This document shows, in pieces, positions 1 through 8,887 of a stretch of 64,000 nucleotides of DNA. The notes under the pieces were generated by a model. The model was not told the origin of the DNA. It saw only the letters and a program-made list of their open reading frames with translations, and ran no database searches. Origin of the DNA: Bacteroidaceae bacterium (GTDB taxonomy: Bacteria; Bacteroidota; Bacteroidia; Bacteroidales; Bacteroidaceae); contig JAKSJD010000007.1 of NCBI GenBank assembly GCA_024398435.1, positions 1-64,000 of the forward strand, given 5' to 3'. The position numbers were made by a program, and so were the translations under genes. The first letter of the stretch is position 1; every line of letters begins with the position of its first letter.

Positions 1-50
1 GCACAACCTTGCCAAGGTTGGGGTCGCGAGTTCGAGTCTCGTTTTCCGCT
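1..50 (+). tRNA. tRNA-Gly(GCC), 3' part
   Basis: The anticodon stem CAACC/GGTTG (4-8, 16-20) closes the loop TTGCCAA with anticodon GCC. The T arm is 26-42 and the acceptor 3' strand TTTCCGC is 43-49, with discriminator T at 50. The D arm and 5' acceptor strand lie before the window. No CCA is encoded. Confidence 0.92.
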
Positions 51-84
51 CAAGAAAAATTCAGGCTTTGCTTGAGTTTTTTTT
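49..84 (+). terminator. Intrinsic terminator of tRNA-Gly
   Basis: The stem CTCAAG (49-54) / CTTGAG (71-76) is followed by eight T. It starts inside the tRNA acceptor end, so the transcript can fold either way before 3' processing. Confidence 0.65.
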
Positions 85-273
85 GTTTTATACAAGTCGT
101 CATCTTTTGCTGCTTTATGGGTTCCCCCTATTAATATATAATAATGTGTATGGAGTTCAAGATCAGTTCTTGAGCTAATGTTTCCGTGTCAGATTTCAAG
201 TATTTGCCTCAACTTATAGGAATATAAGCATGTTTTCATTGATATATAAGCCGAAAAACGCAGAACAATTTTT

Positions 274-361
274 AAATCAGCGTCGCCGTTTAATGAAATT
301 ACGTCGCTGTTTAGTGAAATTACGTCGCCGTTTCATTAAATTTCGACGTTGATTTAAGAAT
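274..361. repeat. 88-bp intergenic element, family A copy 1
   Basis: A leader AAATCAG is followed by three 21-bp units (281-301, 302-322, 323-343) of a GC-rich head CGTCGCYG and an AT-rich tail like TTTAATTAAATT, then a partial unit ending GATTTAAGAAT. The ends are inverted (TTAAATCAGCG against CGTTGATTTAA). Other copies are at 23236-23324 and 59402-59490. The rest of the 85-503 gap, apart from the adjoining family F element, shows no gene or structure that I can recognise. Confidence 0.85.
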
Positions 362-364
362 ATA

Positions 365-409
365 CCTATAGAAAAGATAAAATATCCCCTTATTTCCAGG
401 AAAATATTC
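365..409. repeat. Family F element (CCTATAGAAAA), copy 1
   Basis: Two units of 22 and 23 bp. The first begins CCTATAGAAAAGATAAAATA and the second is degenerate, ending AAATATTC before ATGG. It follows family A copy 1 directly. The same order and nearly the same total length recur at 59402-59538, and related units occur at 32572-32637. Confidence 0.7.
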
Positions 410-503
410 ATGGAAACACAAAGAAATTGGCACCAATCCAGAAATCTGAATTTGGTGCCAACTAATCGGACGGACCAGAATCCCAACGACTCAAAGAATG
501 TAA

Positions 504-842
504 TCACCAAAGATTGAGTTCGGGACCAGTCATGTATTTCAGGAATGAAAAGTGTTTGCGAGTCGTTTCGTAATCCTTCTTTTTCTGGTTTACATAAGCC
601 TCCCTCTCAAAACAAATATTGAAATAAGCCACTCTCGAATTCCTATATTTCAGCAGACGAATGCCCCACTCTATCATGTACCAAAGGTAGAAACCGACGA
701 CAAGCAGTTCGATTGCCTGCTTCGAATGAATCTTCTCGTGGCGAAGTTCAATCGATGAAAGCGTCATCTTCGTGAAAATGATTCCGCAAAGATTGATAGC
801 CTTAAACTTTCCGAATGGAATAATCTTATTGTTAATTACCAT
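504..842 (-). CDS. Small HEKIH-motif protein, probable membrane protein
   Basis: A 112-residue protein of unknown function. It has RHEKIH at about residues 34-39, an HExxH-type arrangement that could bind metal. A hydrophobic stretch (about 45-65, rich in L, V, F, Y, W) may be a membrane segment, and a conserved-looking FEREAY follows near 78-83. I recall similar short proteins in other Bacteroidales but no assigned role. It starts 15 bp after the Crp-like gene stop on the same strand and is probably cotranscribed with it. A protease role is possible, but the protein is very short for a peptidase. Confidence 0.7.
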   Translation of the reverse strand: MVINNKIIPFGKFKAINLCGIIFTKMTLSSIELRHEKIHSKQAIELLVVGFYLWYMIEWGIRLLKYRNSRVAYFNICFEREAYVNQKKKDYETTRKHFSFLKYMTGPELNLW

Positions 843-857
843 AATCTTCCTAATGTT

Positions 858-1562
858 TTATTCGTAATGGCTAACGTGGGTCAGCTTATCCACATCCAAC
901 AATGTAATCCTTCTTTTATCCACTTTCACCAGATTTTCCGAAGCAAAGGCCGAAAGGGTGCGAATGGCATTGGCCTCAGTCATGTACGACAAATCTGCTA
1001 AATCAGACCTCTGCAAATATATTGCCAATGTCTTTCCATCGGGTTCGTAACCGTAATAATCTGCCAAAGTCAGCAATGTATCGGCCAAACGCCCACGCAT
1101 CTGCTTCTGCATCAGCATTACGATTCGCTGGTCGGAATAGCCCAAGTCGGCAGCAACTCGCTTCAGCAACATCATACTCAAATCGAAGTTGCCTTCCATA
1201 ATCTCGACAATCAGGTCCATCGGAATGGCACAAAGTGTTGCTCCCGTAAAAGTGGCAGCATGAGTCATATAATTCCTATTCAGCAAATTCGACTGGAATC
1301 CATAGAAGTGGAATGGCTTCAGCAACTTGATGATGAAAAGCTTATCGCCAGGAATTTCGGAGAACAACTTCACGTTTCCCTCAATCACACACATCAAATT
1401 CCTGGAAACCTCGCCTTTCCTATGAATGAGTTCGCCCTTGCCATATTCAAGAATGTAGCATTCATCATACACTCTGTTCCAATCTTCGTCGGAAAGCAAC
1501 GAAGCCAAAGGACTGAGCAGCTCCTTCAACTTCTCTTTTGGATATTTCGGTTTACGAATCAT
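858..1562 (-). CDS. Crp/Fnr family transcriptional regulator
   Basis: 234 residues. The N-terminal half (about 20-130) is a cyclic-nucleotide-binding-like beta barrel (GKGELIHRKGEVSRNLMCVI, then EGNVKLF). A long dimerisation helix follows, and then a C-terminal winged helix-turn-helix (about 180-225: LQRSDLADLSYMTEANAIR). No Fnr-type cysteine cluster is visible, so the ligand is unknown. A strong promoter (1586-1615) lies just upstream, back to back with that of the glycogen operon, so this protein may regulate the operon or itself. That link rests on position only. Confidence 0.9.
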   Translation of the reverse strand: MIRKPKYPKEKLKELLSPLASLLSDEDWNRVYDECYILEYGKGELIHRKGEVSRNLMCVIEGNVKLFSEIPGDKLFIIKLLKPFHFYGFQSNLLNRNYMTHAATFTGATLCAIPMDLIVEIMEGNFDLSMMLLKRVAADLGYSDQRIVMLMQKQMRGRLADTLLTLADYYGYEPDGKTLAIYLQRSDLADLSYMTEANAIRTLSAFASENLVKVDKRRITLLDVDKLTHVSHYE

Positions 1563-1585
1563 GCAATCACAATTTATTTCGTCTG

Positions 1586-1615
1586 CAAAGATAGGACTAT
1601 GTTTTATAACATCAA
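1586..1615 (-). promoter_or_regulatory. Bacteroidetes promoter of the Crp-like gene
   Basis: On the minus strand TTG (1613-1615) is followed after exactly 19 bases by TATCTTTG (1586-1593), the full -33/-7 consensus. Transcription would start about 20 bases before the start codon. Confidence 0.8.
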
Positions 1616-1696
1616 AGAAAAGTTAACGTATTTTGCTAAAAACAAGCGAATAATCTATAAAAATGCGCAAAATTTAAAAAATAATCCAGAACTTTC

Positions 1697-1727
1697 TTGC
1701 GTATAATAATATAAATATGTATCTTTG
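1697..1727 (+). promoter_or_regulatory. Promoter of the glycogen operon
   Basis: TTG (1697-1699), N20, TATCTTTG (1720-1727). The predicted 5' leader of about 60 bases precedes the debranching enzyme start at 1795. Confidence 0.75.
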
Positions 1728-1794
1728 TGGGTTGACTTATATCTATGCCCACAATGGCATACTGAAACCAATAAAAAGAAACAATACCTAATAT

Positions 1795-3738
1795 ATGAGT
1801 TATCTACAGTTTGAGAAAAGTCTGATGACCAATTTGCAGGAAGCTCTGCCAAAGGAGATTCTCCGCACAAATAGGTCGGGAGCCTATTCATCATCTTCCA
1901 TCGTCGACTGCAACACTCGGAAATACCACGGACTGTTGGTGGTTCCAGTGCCTGAAATCGACGACAAGAACCATGTATTGCTTTCGTCGCTCGACGAAAC
2001 CGTCATACAGCATGGAGCAGAATTCAATCTCGGCCTACATAAATACACAGGTGGAGTGTTCAGCCCTAACGGTCATAAATACATCCGCGAATGCACATGG
2101 GAAAAGGTGCCTACAACCATTTATCGCGTTGGAGGAGTGATTCTGAAGAAGGAAAAAGTGTTCCAGCACTTTCACAATAGAGTGCTGATTCGCTACACCC
2201 TTCTCGATGCACATTCAGTCACAACACTCCGCCTCCGTCCTTTCCTCGCATTCAGAAGAGCCGACCGACTGACACACGAAAATGCCGCTGTCAACAAAGA
2301 ATACCAGGAAATCGACAACGGAATCAAGACCCACATGTATGAGGGCTATCCCGAACTCTTCATGCAGACCAACAAAAAAGCCGAATTCGTATTCGTGCCA
2401 AACTGGTATAAAGGCATCGAGTATCCTAAAGACCAAGAGTTAGGATACGAATATCAGGAAGACCTCTACGTACCGGGCTATTTCGAATTCAACATCAGGA
2501 AAGGCGAAAGCGTAATATTCTCCGCCGGACTTGAAGAAATAAAGACAAAGACACTCAAGAAGACATTCGATGAGGAAGTGGAAGTCCACAAGCCTCGCGA
2601 AAACTTCCATCAGTGTCTCGTCAATGCAGCCCACCAGTTCCATAGCCGAAAGAAAGGTGAGCGCTACATCGTGGCCGGCTATCCTTGGTTCCATTCAAGA
2701 GGCCGCGACACATTCATCTCATTGCCAGGACTCACACTTGCCATCGATGAAAACGAGACCTACAAGAAAGTAATGGCCACAGCCGAAAAGGCTCTCATCG
2801 ACCTCATCAATGGTCAGCCAATCTCTGTCAACATTCGCGAGATGTACGATCCCGACGTTCCGCTCTGGGCAATATGGTGTATCCAGCAATATGCCCGACT
2901 TGTCGACAGAGACGAAGCCACCCAACTTTATGGCCGACTCGTCAACAAACTGACAAGCTACATCAAGAAAGGCAAACACCCTAACCTCTTCCTTCACGAC
3001 AACGGACTTCTCTACACCAACGGAACAGAAAAGCCTGTCACATGGATGAATTCAATGATCGACGGACGACCTGTTGTTCCACGCACTGGTTACATCGTAG
3101 AAATCAATGCACTCTGGTACAACGCACTCGTCTTCAACTCACAGATTCTCGAAGCAAGAGGCAAACAGGCCGAAGCCGAAGACTATAAGAAACTGGCAGA
3201 AAAATGCGGAAAGTCGTTCAAGGAAGTATTCCTCAACGAGTTCGGTTACCTTATGGACTATGTTGATGGCAACAACATCTCATGGGAAGTTCGTCCAAAC
3301 ATGCTTATAGCCTCATCGCTCGAGAACACCCCATTGAGCCTTGCCGAAAGAAAAGGAATATTTGACATTTGCACAAAGGAACTTCGCACTCCAAAGGGAA
3401 TGCGTTCGCTTTCACCAAAGAGCGGAGCATATACTCCAATATACGAAGGAACACAAAGAGACCGCGATGCAGCCTATCATCAAGGAACTGCATGGCCTTT
3501 CATGCTCGGTTTCTATCTCGAAACATGCATGAAGATTCAGAAGCGAAGCGGTCTGTCATTCGTCGACCGCTGCCTCATCGGCCTTGAAGAAGAAATGTTC
3601 TATCACGGAATCGGCACATTGCCTGAATTGTTTGACGGCAACCCTCCATTCCACGGACGAGGAGCATTGTCATTCGCCATGAATGTGGCTGCAATATTGA
3701 GAGTAAGCAAATTACTTACTAAATTCTACAACTATTAA
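1795..3738 (+). CDS. Glycogen debranching enzyme (amylo-alpha-1,6-glucosidase type, GH133)
   Basis: 647 residues, a normal length for the bacterial one-activity type. The N-terminal beta-rich domain (about 1-230) carries the family start region (TNRSGAYSSSSIVDCNTRKY). The C-terminal (alpha/alpha)6 catalytic domain (about 270-645) has GYPWFHSRGRDTFISLPGL and, near the end, DRDAAYHQGTAWPFMLG. It should hydrolyse alpha-1,6 branch points left after outer chains are shortened, in the cytoplasm. It is the first gene of a tight operon with GT4 and GH57 genes (gaps of 17 and 15 bp), and is served by the promoter at 1697-1727. Confidence 0.93.
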   Translation: MSYLQFEKSLMTNLQEALPKEILRTNRSGAYSSSSIVDCNTRKYHGLLVVPVPEIDDKNHVLLSSLDETVIQHGAEFNLGLHKYTGGVFSPNGHKYIRECTWEKVPTTIYRVGGVILKKEKVFQHFHNRVLIRYTLLDAHSVTTLRLRPFLAFRRADRLTHENAAVNKEYQEIDNGIKTHMYEGYPELFMQTNKKAEFVFVPNWYKGIEYPKDQELGYEYQEDLYVPGYFEFNIRKGESVIFSAGLEEIKTKTLKKTFDEEVEVHKPRENFHQCLVNAAHQFHSRKKGERYIVAGYPWFHSRGRDTFISLPGLTLAIDENETYKKVMATAEKALIDLINGQPISVNIREMYDPDVPLWAIWCIQQYARLVDRDEATQLYGRLVNKLTSYIKKGKHPNLFLHDNGLLYTNGTEKPVTWMNSMIDGRPVVPRTGYIVEINALWYNALVFNSQILEARGKQAEAEDYKKLAEKCGKSFKEVFLNEFGYLMDYVDGNNISWEVRPNMLIASSLENTPLSLAERKGIFDICTKELRTPKGMRSLSPKSGAYTPIYEGTQRDRDAAYHQGTAWPFMLGFYLETCMKIQKRSGLSFVDRCLIGLEEEMFYHGIGTLPELFDGNPPFHGRGALSFAMNVAAILRVSKLLTKFYNY

Positions 3739-3755
3739 TCAAAGGAGGAAAAGCA

Positions 3756-5018
3756 ATGAAAGTTTTAATGTTCGGATGGGAATTTCCTCCCAAAATATAT
3801 GGAGGCCTTGCAGTTGCCTCATACGGAATCACAAAAGGCCTGAGCCTTCAGCCAGATATGGAAACTATCTTCTGCCTTCCAAAACCAACGGGAGAAGAAG
3901 AGAAGTTCCTTAAAATTATCGGCATGAACCAAGTGCCTATCGTCTATAAAGGCCACGACTACAATTATGTAAAGAACCGTATGCCTAACTATATGACAGC
4001 AGAAGACTATTACCACTTCCGCGATCATATCTATGCTGACTTTTCCTACATGCATACCAACGATATGGGCTGCATGGAATTTGCCGGTGGCTATCCAGAA
4101 AACTTGCATGAAGAAATCAACAACTTCTCAATCATCGCTGGTGTGGTTGCCCGTGCAGAACAGTTCGACATAATCCATGCTCACGACTGGCTCACATATC
4201 CAGCAGGTGTTCATGCCAAGATGGTAAGCGGCAAACCTCTATGCATCCATGTTCATGCTACCGACTTCGACCGAAGCAGAGGCAAAGTGAATCCTACAGT
4301 TTATTCCATCGAAAAGAACGGAATGGACCATGCCGACTGTATCATGTGCGTTAGCGAACTGACCCGTCAAACCGTTATAAAAGAATATCATCAAGACCCT
4401 CGCAAGTGCTTTGCAATGCACAATGCCGTATATCCTCTTTCTAAGGATTTGCTCGACATTCCTCGTCCCGACCATTCAAAAGAAAAGGTTGTAACCTTCC
4501 TTGGCCGAATCACAATGCAGAAAGGTCCTGAATATTTCGTCGAAGCTGCTGCTCTCGTATTGAAGCGTACTCATAACATCCGCTTCTGCATGGCAGGTTC
4601 GGGAGATATGATGGAAGCAATGATCGACCTTGCAGCAAAACGAGGAATTGCAGATAGATTCCATTTCCCTGGTTTCCAAAGAGGTCGTCAAGTGTATGAA
4701 TGCTATAAGAATTCAGATGTATTCGTAATGCCTTCAGTTAGCGAACCATTCGGTATCGCTCCTCTTGAGGCCATGCAATGCGGCACCCCTTCAATCATAA
4801 GCAAGCAATCCGGTTGTGGAGAAATTCTCGACAAGGTCATAAAGGTTGACTATTGGGATATTTACGCAATGGCTGATGCAATATACTCGATTTGTACAAA
4901 TCCATCTCTCTTCAAATACTTACAGGAAGAAGGTATTAAGGAAGTTAATGAGATTACATGGGAAAAGGTTGGCCAACGCATCCGCCGACTCTACAATCAA
5001 TGTTTAGGAATAAATTAA
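3756..5018 (+). CDS. GT4 glycosyltransferase, probable glycogen synthase
   Basis: 420 residues with a GT-B fold. The N-terminal Rossmann half begins MKVLMFGWEFPPKIYGGLAV, where the glycine loop contacts the donor. The C-terminal half has VTFLGRITMQKG (about 247-258) and the E-x7-E donor-binding motif in SEPFGIAPLEAMQCG (about 328-342). It lies between a debranching enzyme and a GH57 enzyme, so the likely reaction is alpha-1,4-glucan extension from a nucleotide sugar. This GT4 protein would do the job of the GT5 GlgA found in proteobacteria. A Shine-Dalgarno-like AAAGGAGG precedes the start. Confidence 0.88.
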   Translation: MKVLMFGWEFPPKIYGGLAVASYGITKGLSLQPDMETIFCLPKPTGEEEKFLKIIGMNQVPIVYKGHDYNYVKNRMPNYMTAEDYYHFRDHIYADFSYMHTNDMGCMEFAGGYPENLHEEINNFSIIAGVVARAEQFDIIHAHDWLTYPAGVHAKMVSGKPLCIHVHATDFDRSRGKVNPTVYSIEKNGMDHADCIMCVSELTRQTVIKEYHQDPRKCFAMHNAVYPLSKDLLDIPRPDHSKEKVVTFLGRITMQKGPEYFVEAAALVLKRTHNIRFCMAGSGDMMEAMIDLAAKRGIADRFHFPGFQRGRQVYECYKNSDVFVMPSVSEPFGIAPLEAMQCGTPSIISKQSGCGEILDKVIKVDYWDIYAMADAIYSICTNPSLFKYLQEEGIKEVNEITWEKVGQRIRRLYNQCLGIN

Positions 5019-5033
5019 AAAACAGATACAACA

Positions 5034-6500
5034 ATGGCTAAAACAATTTGCTTATATTTCGAGATTCATCAAATCATACATTTGAAGCGTTATCGTTTCT
5101 TTGATATTGGTCGCGACCATTATTATTATGATGACTATGAAAACGAACGGAGTATCAACGATATTGCCGAGCATTCATACGTTCCTGCATTGCAGACACT
5201 CATTGCAATGGCTAAGGATTATGGGAAATACTTCAAGGTAGCCCTCTCACTTTCAGGTGTCGGACTCGAACAACTTGAAATGCATGCTCCTCAAGTTATC
5301 GACCTTTTGCAGGAACTTAACAAGACTGGATGCGTGGAATTCCTTTGCGAACCATACAGCCATGGTCTTGCAGCACTTGGAAACGAAGAAAGTTTCCGTG
5401 ATGAATGCTTGAGAATGAAGGCTAAAATCAAGGAACTCTTCGGACAATCTCCAAAAGTATTCCGCAACAGTTCGCTCATCTATTCTGATGAAATTGGTGC
5501 ACAAGTAGCATCAATGGGCTTCAAGGGAATGCTTACCGAAGGTGCTAAACACATTCTCGGATGGAAGTCGCCACACTTCATCTATAATTGCGCCCTCAAT
5601 CCAAACCTCAAGATTTTGTTGCGCGACTATAAACTATCAGACGACCTTAGCCTGAGATTCAACAATTCCGATTGGAGCGAATATCCTTTGATGGCTGACA
5701 AATACACCCAATGGATTGCAGACCTTCCAGAAGGAGAAAATGTAATTAATATCTTCATGGAACTTTGCGCTCTCGGAATGTTCCAACCTCTGAGCAGCCA
5801 TATTCTTGATTTCCTCTATGCTTTGCCTAAATGTGCAAAAGAACGTGGAATAACATTCTCTACTCCAAGCGAACTTTGCAGCAAGGGCAAGTCTGTTGGC
5901 AACATTGATATTCCTTACAATGTTAGTTGGGTAGACGAAGAAAGAGATACAAGTTGCTGGCTTGGAAACATGATGCAGAGAGAGGCATTCGATAAACTTT
6001 ACAGTGTAGCTGACAGAGTACGCATTTGCAATGATGTTAGAATCAAGCAAGATTGGGATTATCTGCAAGCATCAAACAATTTCCGCTTCATGACCACAAA
6101 ACACAATAGTGTTGGCATGAACAGAGGTATTTACGATGGTCCTTATGATGCTTTCACCAATTACATGAACATCCTTGGCGACTTCATCAACAGAGTAAAC
6201 ACACTCTACCCTGTAGACATGGATAATGAGGAACTCAACTCTTTGCTTACAACCATCAAGAATCAAGGCGAAGAAATCGAAGCTAAAGACCGCAAGATTG
6301 AGAAGTTGCAAAAGATTCTCGAAAAGTATCAACCATCTGTATCGAAGAAGGAAGAAAAGGCTCAAAAAACCAACAAGGCTAAAGAATCAAAGAAAGCTGA
6401 TGCAGAAAAGAAGGAAACTCCAAAAGTTGCAGTAAAGAAAGCTCCAGCTAAGACAAAGAAAGCAACAGAAAAGCCAAAAGCTCCAAAAGCAAAGAAATAA
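5034..6500 (+). CDS. GH57 family glycoside hydrolase (alpha-amylase-like), diverged
   Basis: 488 residues. The catalytic domain covers about 1-400: FEIHQIIHLKRYRFFDIG at the N-terminus, MLTEGAKHILGWKSPH near 165-180 (the Glu nucleophile region), and KLSDDLSLRFNNSDW near 200-215 (the Asp acid/base region). Motif 1 reads HQI instead of the usual HQP. The segment IFMELCALGMFQ (near 240) replaces what I recall as IFMDYETFGEHQ in close homologues. The last 80 residues are a coiled coil (EEIEAKDRKIEKLQKILEKY) and a Lys/Ala/Pro-rich tail. It is probably an alpha-glucan hydrolase or transferase of glycogen turnover, but the motif changes leave its activity uncertain. Confidence 0.87.
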   Translation: MAKTICLYFEIHQIIHLKRYRFFDIGRDHYYYDDYENERSINDIAEHSYVPALQTLIAMAKDYGKYFKVALSLSGVGLEQLEMHAPQVIDLLQELNKTGCVEFLCEPYSHGLAALGNEESFRDECLRMKAKIKELFGQSPKVFRNSSLIYSDEIGAQVASMGFKGMLTEGAKHILGWKSPHFIYNCALNPNLKILLRDYKLSDDLSLRFNNSDWSEYPLMADKYTQWIADLPEGENVINIFMELCALGMFQPLSSHILDFLYALPKCAKERGITFSTPSELCSKGKSVGNIDIPYNVSWVDEERDTSCWLGNMMQREAFDKLYSVADRVRICNDVRIKQDWDYLQASNNFRFMTTKHNSVGMNRGIYDGPYDAFTNYMNILGDFINRVNTLYPVDMDNEELNSLLTTIKNQGEEIEAKDRKIEKLQKILEKYQPSVSKKEEKAQKTNKAKESKKADAEKKETPKVAVKKAPAKTKKATEKPKAPKAKK

Positions 6501-6518
6501 TATTATGCTTATAATATC

Positions 6519-6551
6519 AGAGGCTGCATTCCATAATGGTTTGCAGCCTCT
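6519..6551. terminator. Bidirectional terminator between convergent genes
   Basis: A perfect 10-bp stem AGAGGCTGCA / TGCAGCCTCT lies between the GH57 stop and the lipid kinase stop, with T-rich DNA on the plus-strand side. Confidence 0.7.
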
Positions 6552-6594
6552 TTGCTTTAATCTGTATTATCAGGTAAATGTGTACTTTTTCCAA

Positions 6595-7518
6595 TTATAT
6601 AATGAAGTTCAAGCATTCTGGCTGAACTTCAATTCGCATTGGAGTGACTTTTGGTTCTTCGAGCATACAGCCATCAAGAGAGATGCGAGCTTTTCCTTCG
6701 TCAAGTATCTCAACTTTCTGAACTCTGTATGGATGAACATTCTTATAGTTAAGGAACTGACCTTTTCCAAGAAGATAGAAACCTTCCAACAATTGCCACC
6801 ACTTTGGACGGGTTACAACTGAAAGGTCGAGCAATCCATTGTATGGAACAGAATTCGGCGTCTGACCATAACCAACACAATTTCCTACACAAACAGACAT
6901 TACCTGACCGGAAACATCTTCCGTATCTGCCTTCATGCTAATATCAAACGACTTGCGTTCAAAGATGTTTGCAATAGCTACTGGGATAATAGAAAGACGT
7001 TTTGAGCCAATCAAACGAGTTGCCTTGTCCGTCACATCTATAAGTTTGGCTCCAAGACCTATATTCACACAATTGAGGAAATATCGCTGATGAGGGACAT
7101 TGTCATTATCCGTATATACACATAAGCCAACATCTATCATACGAGTATGGCGCTCTATGATTCTGTCTATCACTTTCTTATAGTCGTCAACTGTAACTCC
7201 CCAAAAACGGGCAAAGTCGTTTCCTATACCATTTGGCAACAATCCAAACGCAAAGTCTTCGGGAAGGCTTTCGCAACGGAACAATCCATTGAGAGCTTCA
7301 TTAAGTGCTGCATCATTGCCAACAACTATTATTGTGTGGTAATTGTTATCACAAAACATTTTGGTCAGTCGCTCTACTGAACCTGAACCTTCAGATTGTA
7401 CAAAGTCGTATTGCACACAACGTTTTTCCATGTATTGTTGCATGGCAAGCCAACGCTTATGTGAATTGACCGAGCCAACCCTTGAACTATATACAACTCC
7501 CCAACGATTCTTATCCAT
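6595..7518 (-). CDS. Diacylglycerol/lipid kinase family protein (YegS-like)
   Basis: 307 residues, the usual length. It has the DAGK catalytic fold with LLPNGIGNDFARFWG (about 92-106) for nucleotide binding and the C-terminal beta domain (YGQTPNSVPYNGLLDLSVV). The normally invariant GGDGT loop reads VGNDA (in VVGNDAALNEALNG, near 65), so phosphoryl transfer may be altered. It probably phosphorylates a membrane lipid or long-chain base, substrate unknown. It starts 7 bp after the antiporter stop, so the two are cotranscribed. Confidence 0.85.
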   Translation of the reverse strand: MDKNRWGVVYSSRVGSVNSHKRWLAMQQYMEKRCVQYDFVQSEGSGSVERLTKMFCDNNYHTIIVVGNDAALNEALNGLFRCESLPEDFAFGLLPNGIGNDFARFWGVTVDDYKKVIDRIIERHTRMIDVGLCVYTDNDNVPHQRYFLNCVNIGLGAKLIDVTDKATRLIGSKRLSIIPVAIANIFERKSFDISMKADTEDVSGQVMSVCVGNCVGYGQTPNSVPYNGLLDLSVVTRPKWWQLLEGFYLLGKGQFLNYKNVHPYRVQKVEILDEGKARISLDGCMLEEPKVTPMRIEVQPECLNFII

Positions 7519-7525
7519 AATCCAA

Positions 7526-8887
7526 TTATATTGAGTGAGTTAAATAAAATACTACCATTCCTGCTGCCCATGCTACGAGTACTCTCCAGAAGATGTGGCG
7601 GAAATACCAAGGCAAGCGAATGCGCTCCACTTCAACCACCGCATGACCTGCAAGCGTGCCTACATACAGCAAAGCTCCTCCAAGGGCTGAACAATAAGCA
7701 AGCAATTGCCAATAGATTCCGTTTTGTGCGAATTCCGGAGCAGCGCCAACTGTTTCTTCTGCAAAGAGGTTCAAACCTACCATTACAAATGGAAGATTAT
7801 CGATAAAGCTTGAGATGAAACCTATGAATGCACCATAAACATACACATTATGAACGTGTGTTTGGAGTAAATCGCCAACGAATTTCAATGCTCCACATTC
7901 TACCAAAGCACCTACTGCCAAAGAAATTCCAAGGAAATACAGGATGAGTCGCATACCGATAAATTCAGTATTGCGGATACGCTTTCTTTGGATGAAAAGC
8001 ATATTTCTGTTTTGTCTGAAATTATAGATTCCCTCAATTACCCATACAAGAGCCAAAACTGTGAGAGCACCGAGGAAAGGAGGCAGTTTTGTTACATTGT
8101 GGAAAGTAGGAATCGACCATAAACCTGCCAATCCAATAAACAAAAGGAATATCTTCTGGAATGGGCTCAGCATCGAATCATCGCCATCATATCGATTGAT
8201 GAACGAAGATACTTCAACCTGTCCTACCAAGAGTTTTGATACCAAAAGATTGAAGACACATAGGCTTGTAATGGCAGGAAGGAACAAACCTGCAGCAAAA
8301 GCAGATGGTGTGACAACTCCTCTAACCCAAAGCATGAGTGAGGTCATATCTCCGATAACCGTAAATGAGCCGCCCAACAATGCTGAGACGAATATCACAC
8401 ACGAGTAGATAACCTTCTGGCGATGCGAAACCACTATCTGTCCCATGATTGACATCATGAGCACAACTGTTGTCAGATTGTCCACATTGGCAGAAATCAC
8501 GAATGTCAGCAAAGAAAGTGCCCACAGGAACTTTCGGCTGTTGCGTGTTCGAAGCCACTTGACAAGCGAATCAAACACGCCATTATTGTTCATTATCTCC
8601 AATATGGTATTTGTCGCAATGAGGAAAAGTATAACCTGACAAGCTTCGTTGATATACTTCACAATTACATTGTCGGCAATGAATTGCTTCTCCTGACCGA
8701 TCAAATGATAATCGGGATAACCCATCAAATTAAGGAAGTCGGCACCATGAACCATGTAGACAACCCATGCACTGACACCACAGAACATTGCCACTGCAGC
8801 ACGGTTCACATGATTGATTTGCACCGTACTCATCAGCAGGAATCCCGTTAAAAGGATTACAACGATAATGATAGTAGTTAGTAACAT
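7526..8887 (-). CDS. nhaD: Sodium:proton antiporter, NhaD type
   Basis: 453 residues with about 11-12 hydrophobic segments, a member of the ArsB/NhaD ion transporter superfamily. Family signatures include FLIATNTILEIMNNNGVFD (about 87-105), a conserved central segment SANVDNLTTVVLMMSIMG (about 133-150) and FISSFIDNLPFVMVGLN (about 355-371). These Asn/Asp-rich helix breaks form the ion path. It exchanges internal Na+ for H+ at the inner membrane. It is the first gene of a two-gene unit with the lipid kinase. The 257-bp gap upstream holds the family B repeat. Confidence 0.9.
   Translation of the reverse strand: MLLTTIIIVVILLTGFLLMSTVQINHVNRAAVAMFCGVSAWVVYMVHGADFLNLMGYPDYHLIGQEKQFIADNVIVKYINEACQVILFLIATNTILEIMNNNGVFDSLVKWLRTRNSRKFLWALSLLTFVISANVDNLTTVVLMMSIMGQIVVSHRQKVIYSCVIFVSALLGGSFTVIGDMTSLMLWVRGVVTPSAFAAGLFLPAITSLCVFNLLVSKLLVGQVEVSSFINRYDGDDSMLSPFQKIFLLFIGLAGLWSIPTFHNVTKLPPFLGALTVLALVWVIEGIYNFRQNRNMLFIQRKRIRNTEFIGMRLILYFLGISLAVGALVECGALKFVGDLLQTHVHNVYVYGAFIGFISSFIDNLPFVMVGLNLFAEETVGAAPEFAQNGIYWQLLAYCSALGGALLYVGTLAGHAVVEVERIRLPWYFRHIFWRVLVAWAAGMVVFYLTHSI

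Noticed and set aside
274-361. CRISPR array
   Set aside because: Units are contiguous with no spacers and there are no cas genes. The same applies to the arrays at 9001, 17290, 32475 and 47128.
277-510. ORF with a repeated RRNFTK-like end
   Set aside because: It is a translation of the family A and F repeats and has no other support.
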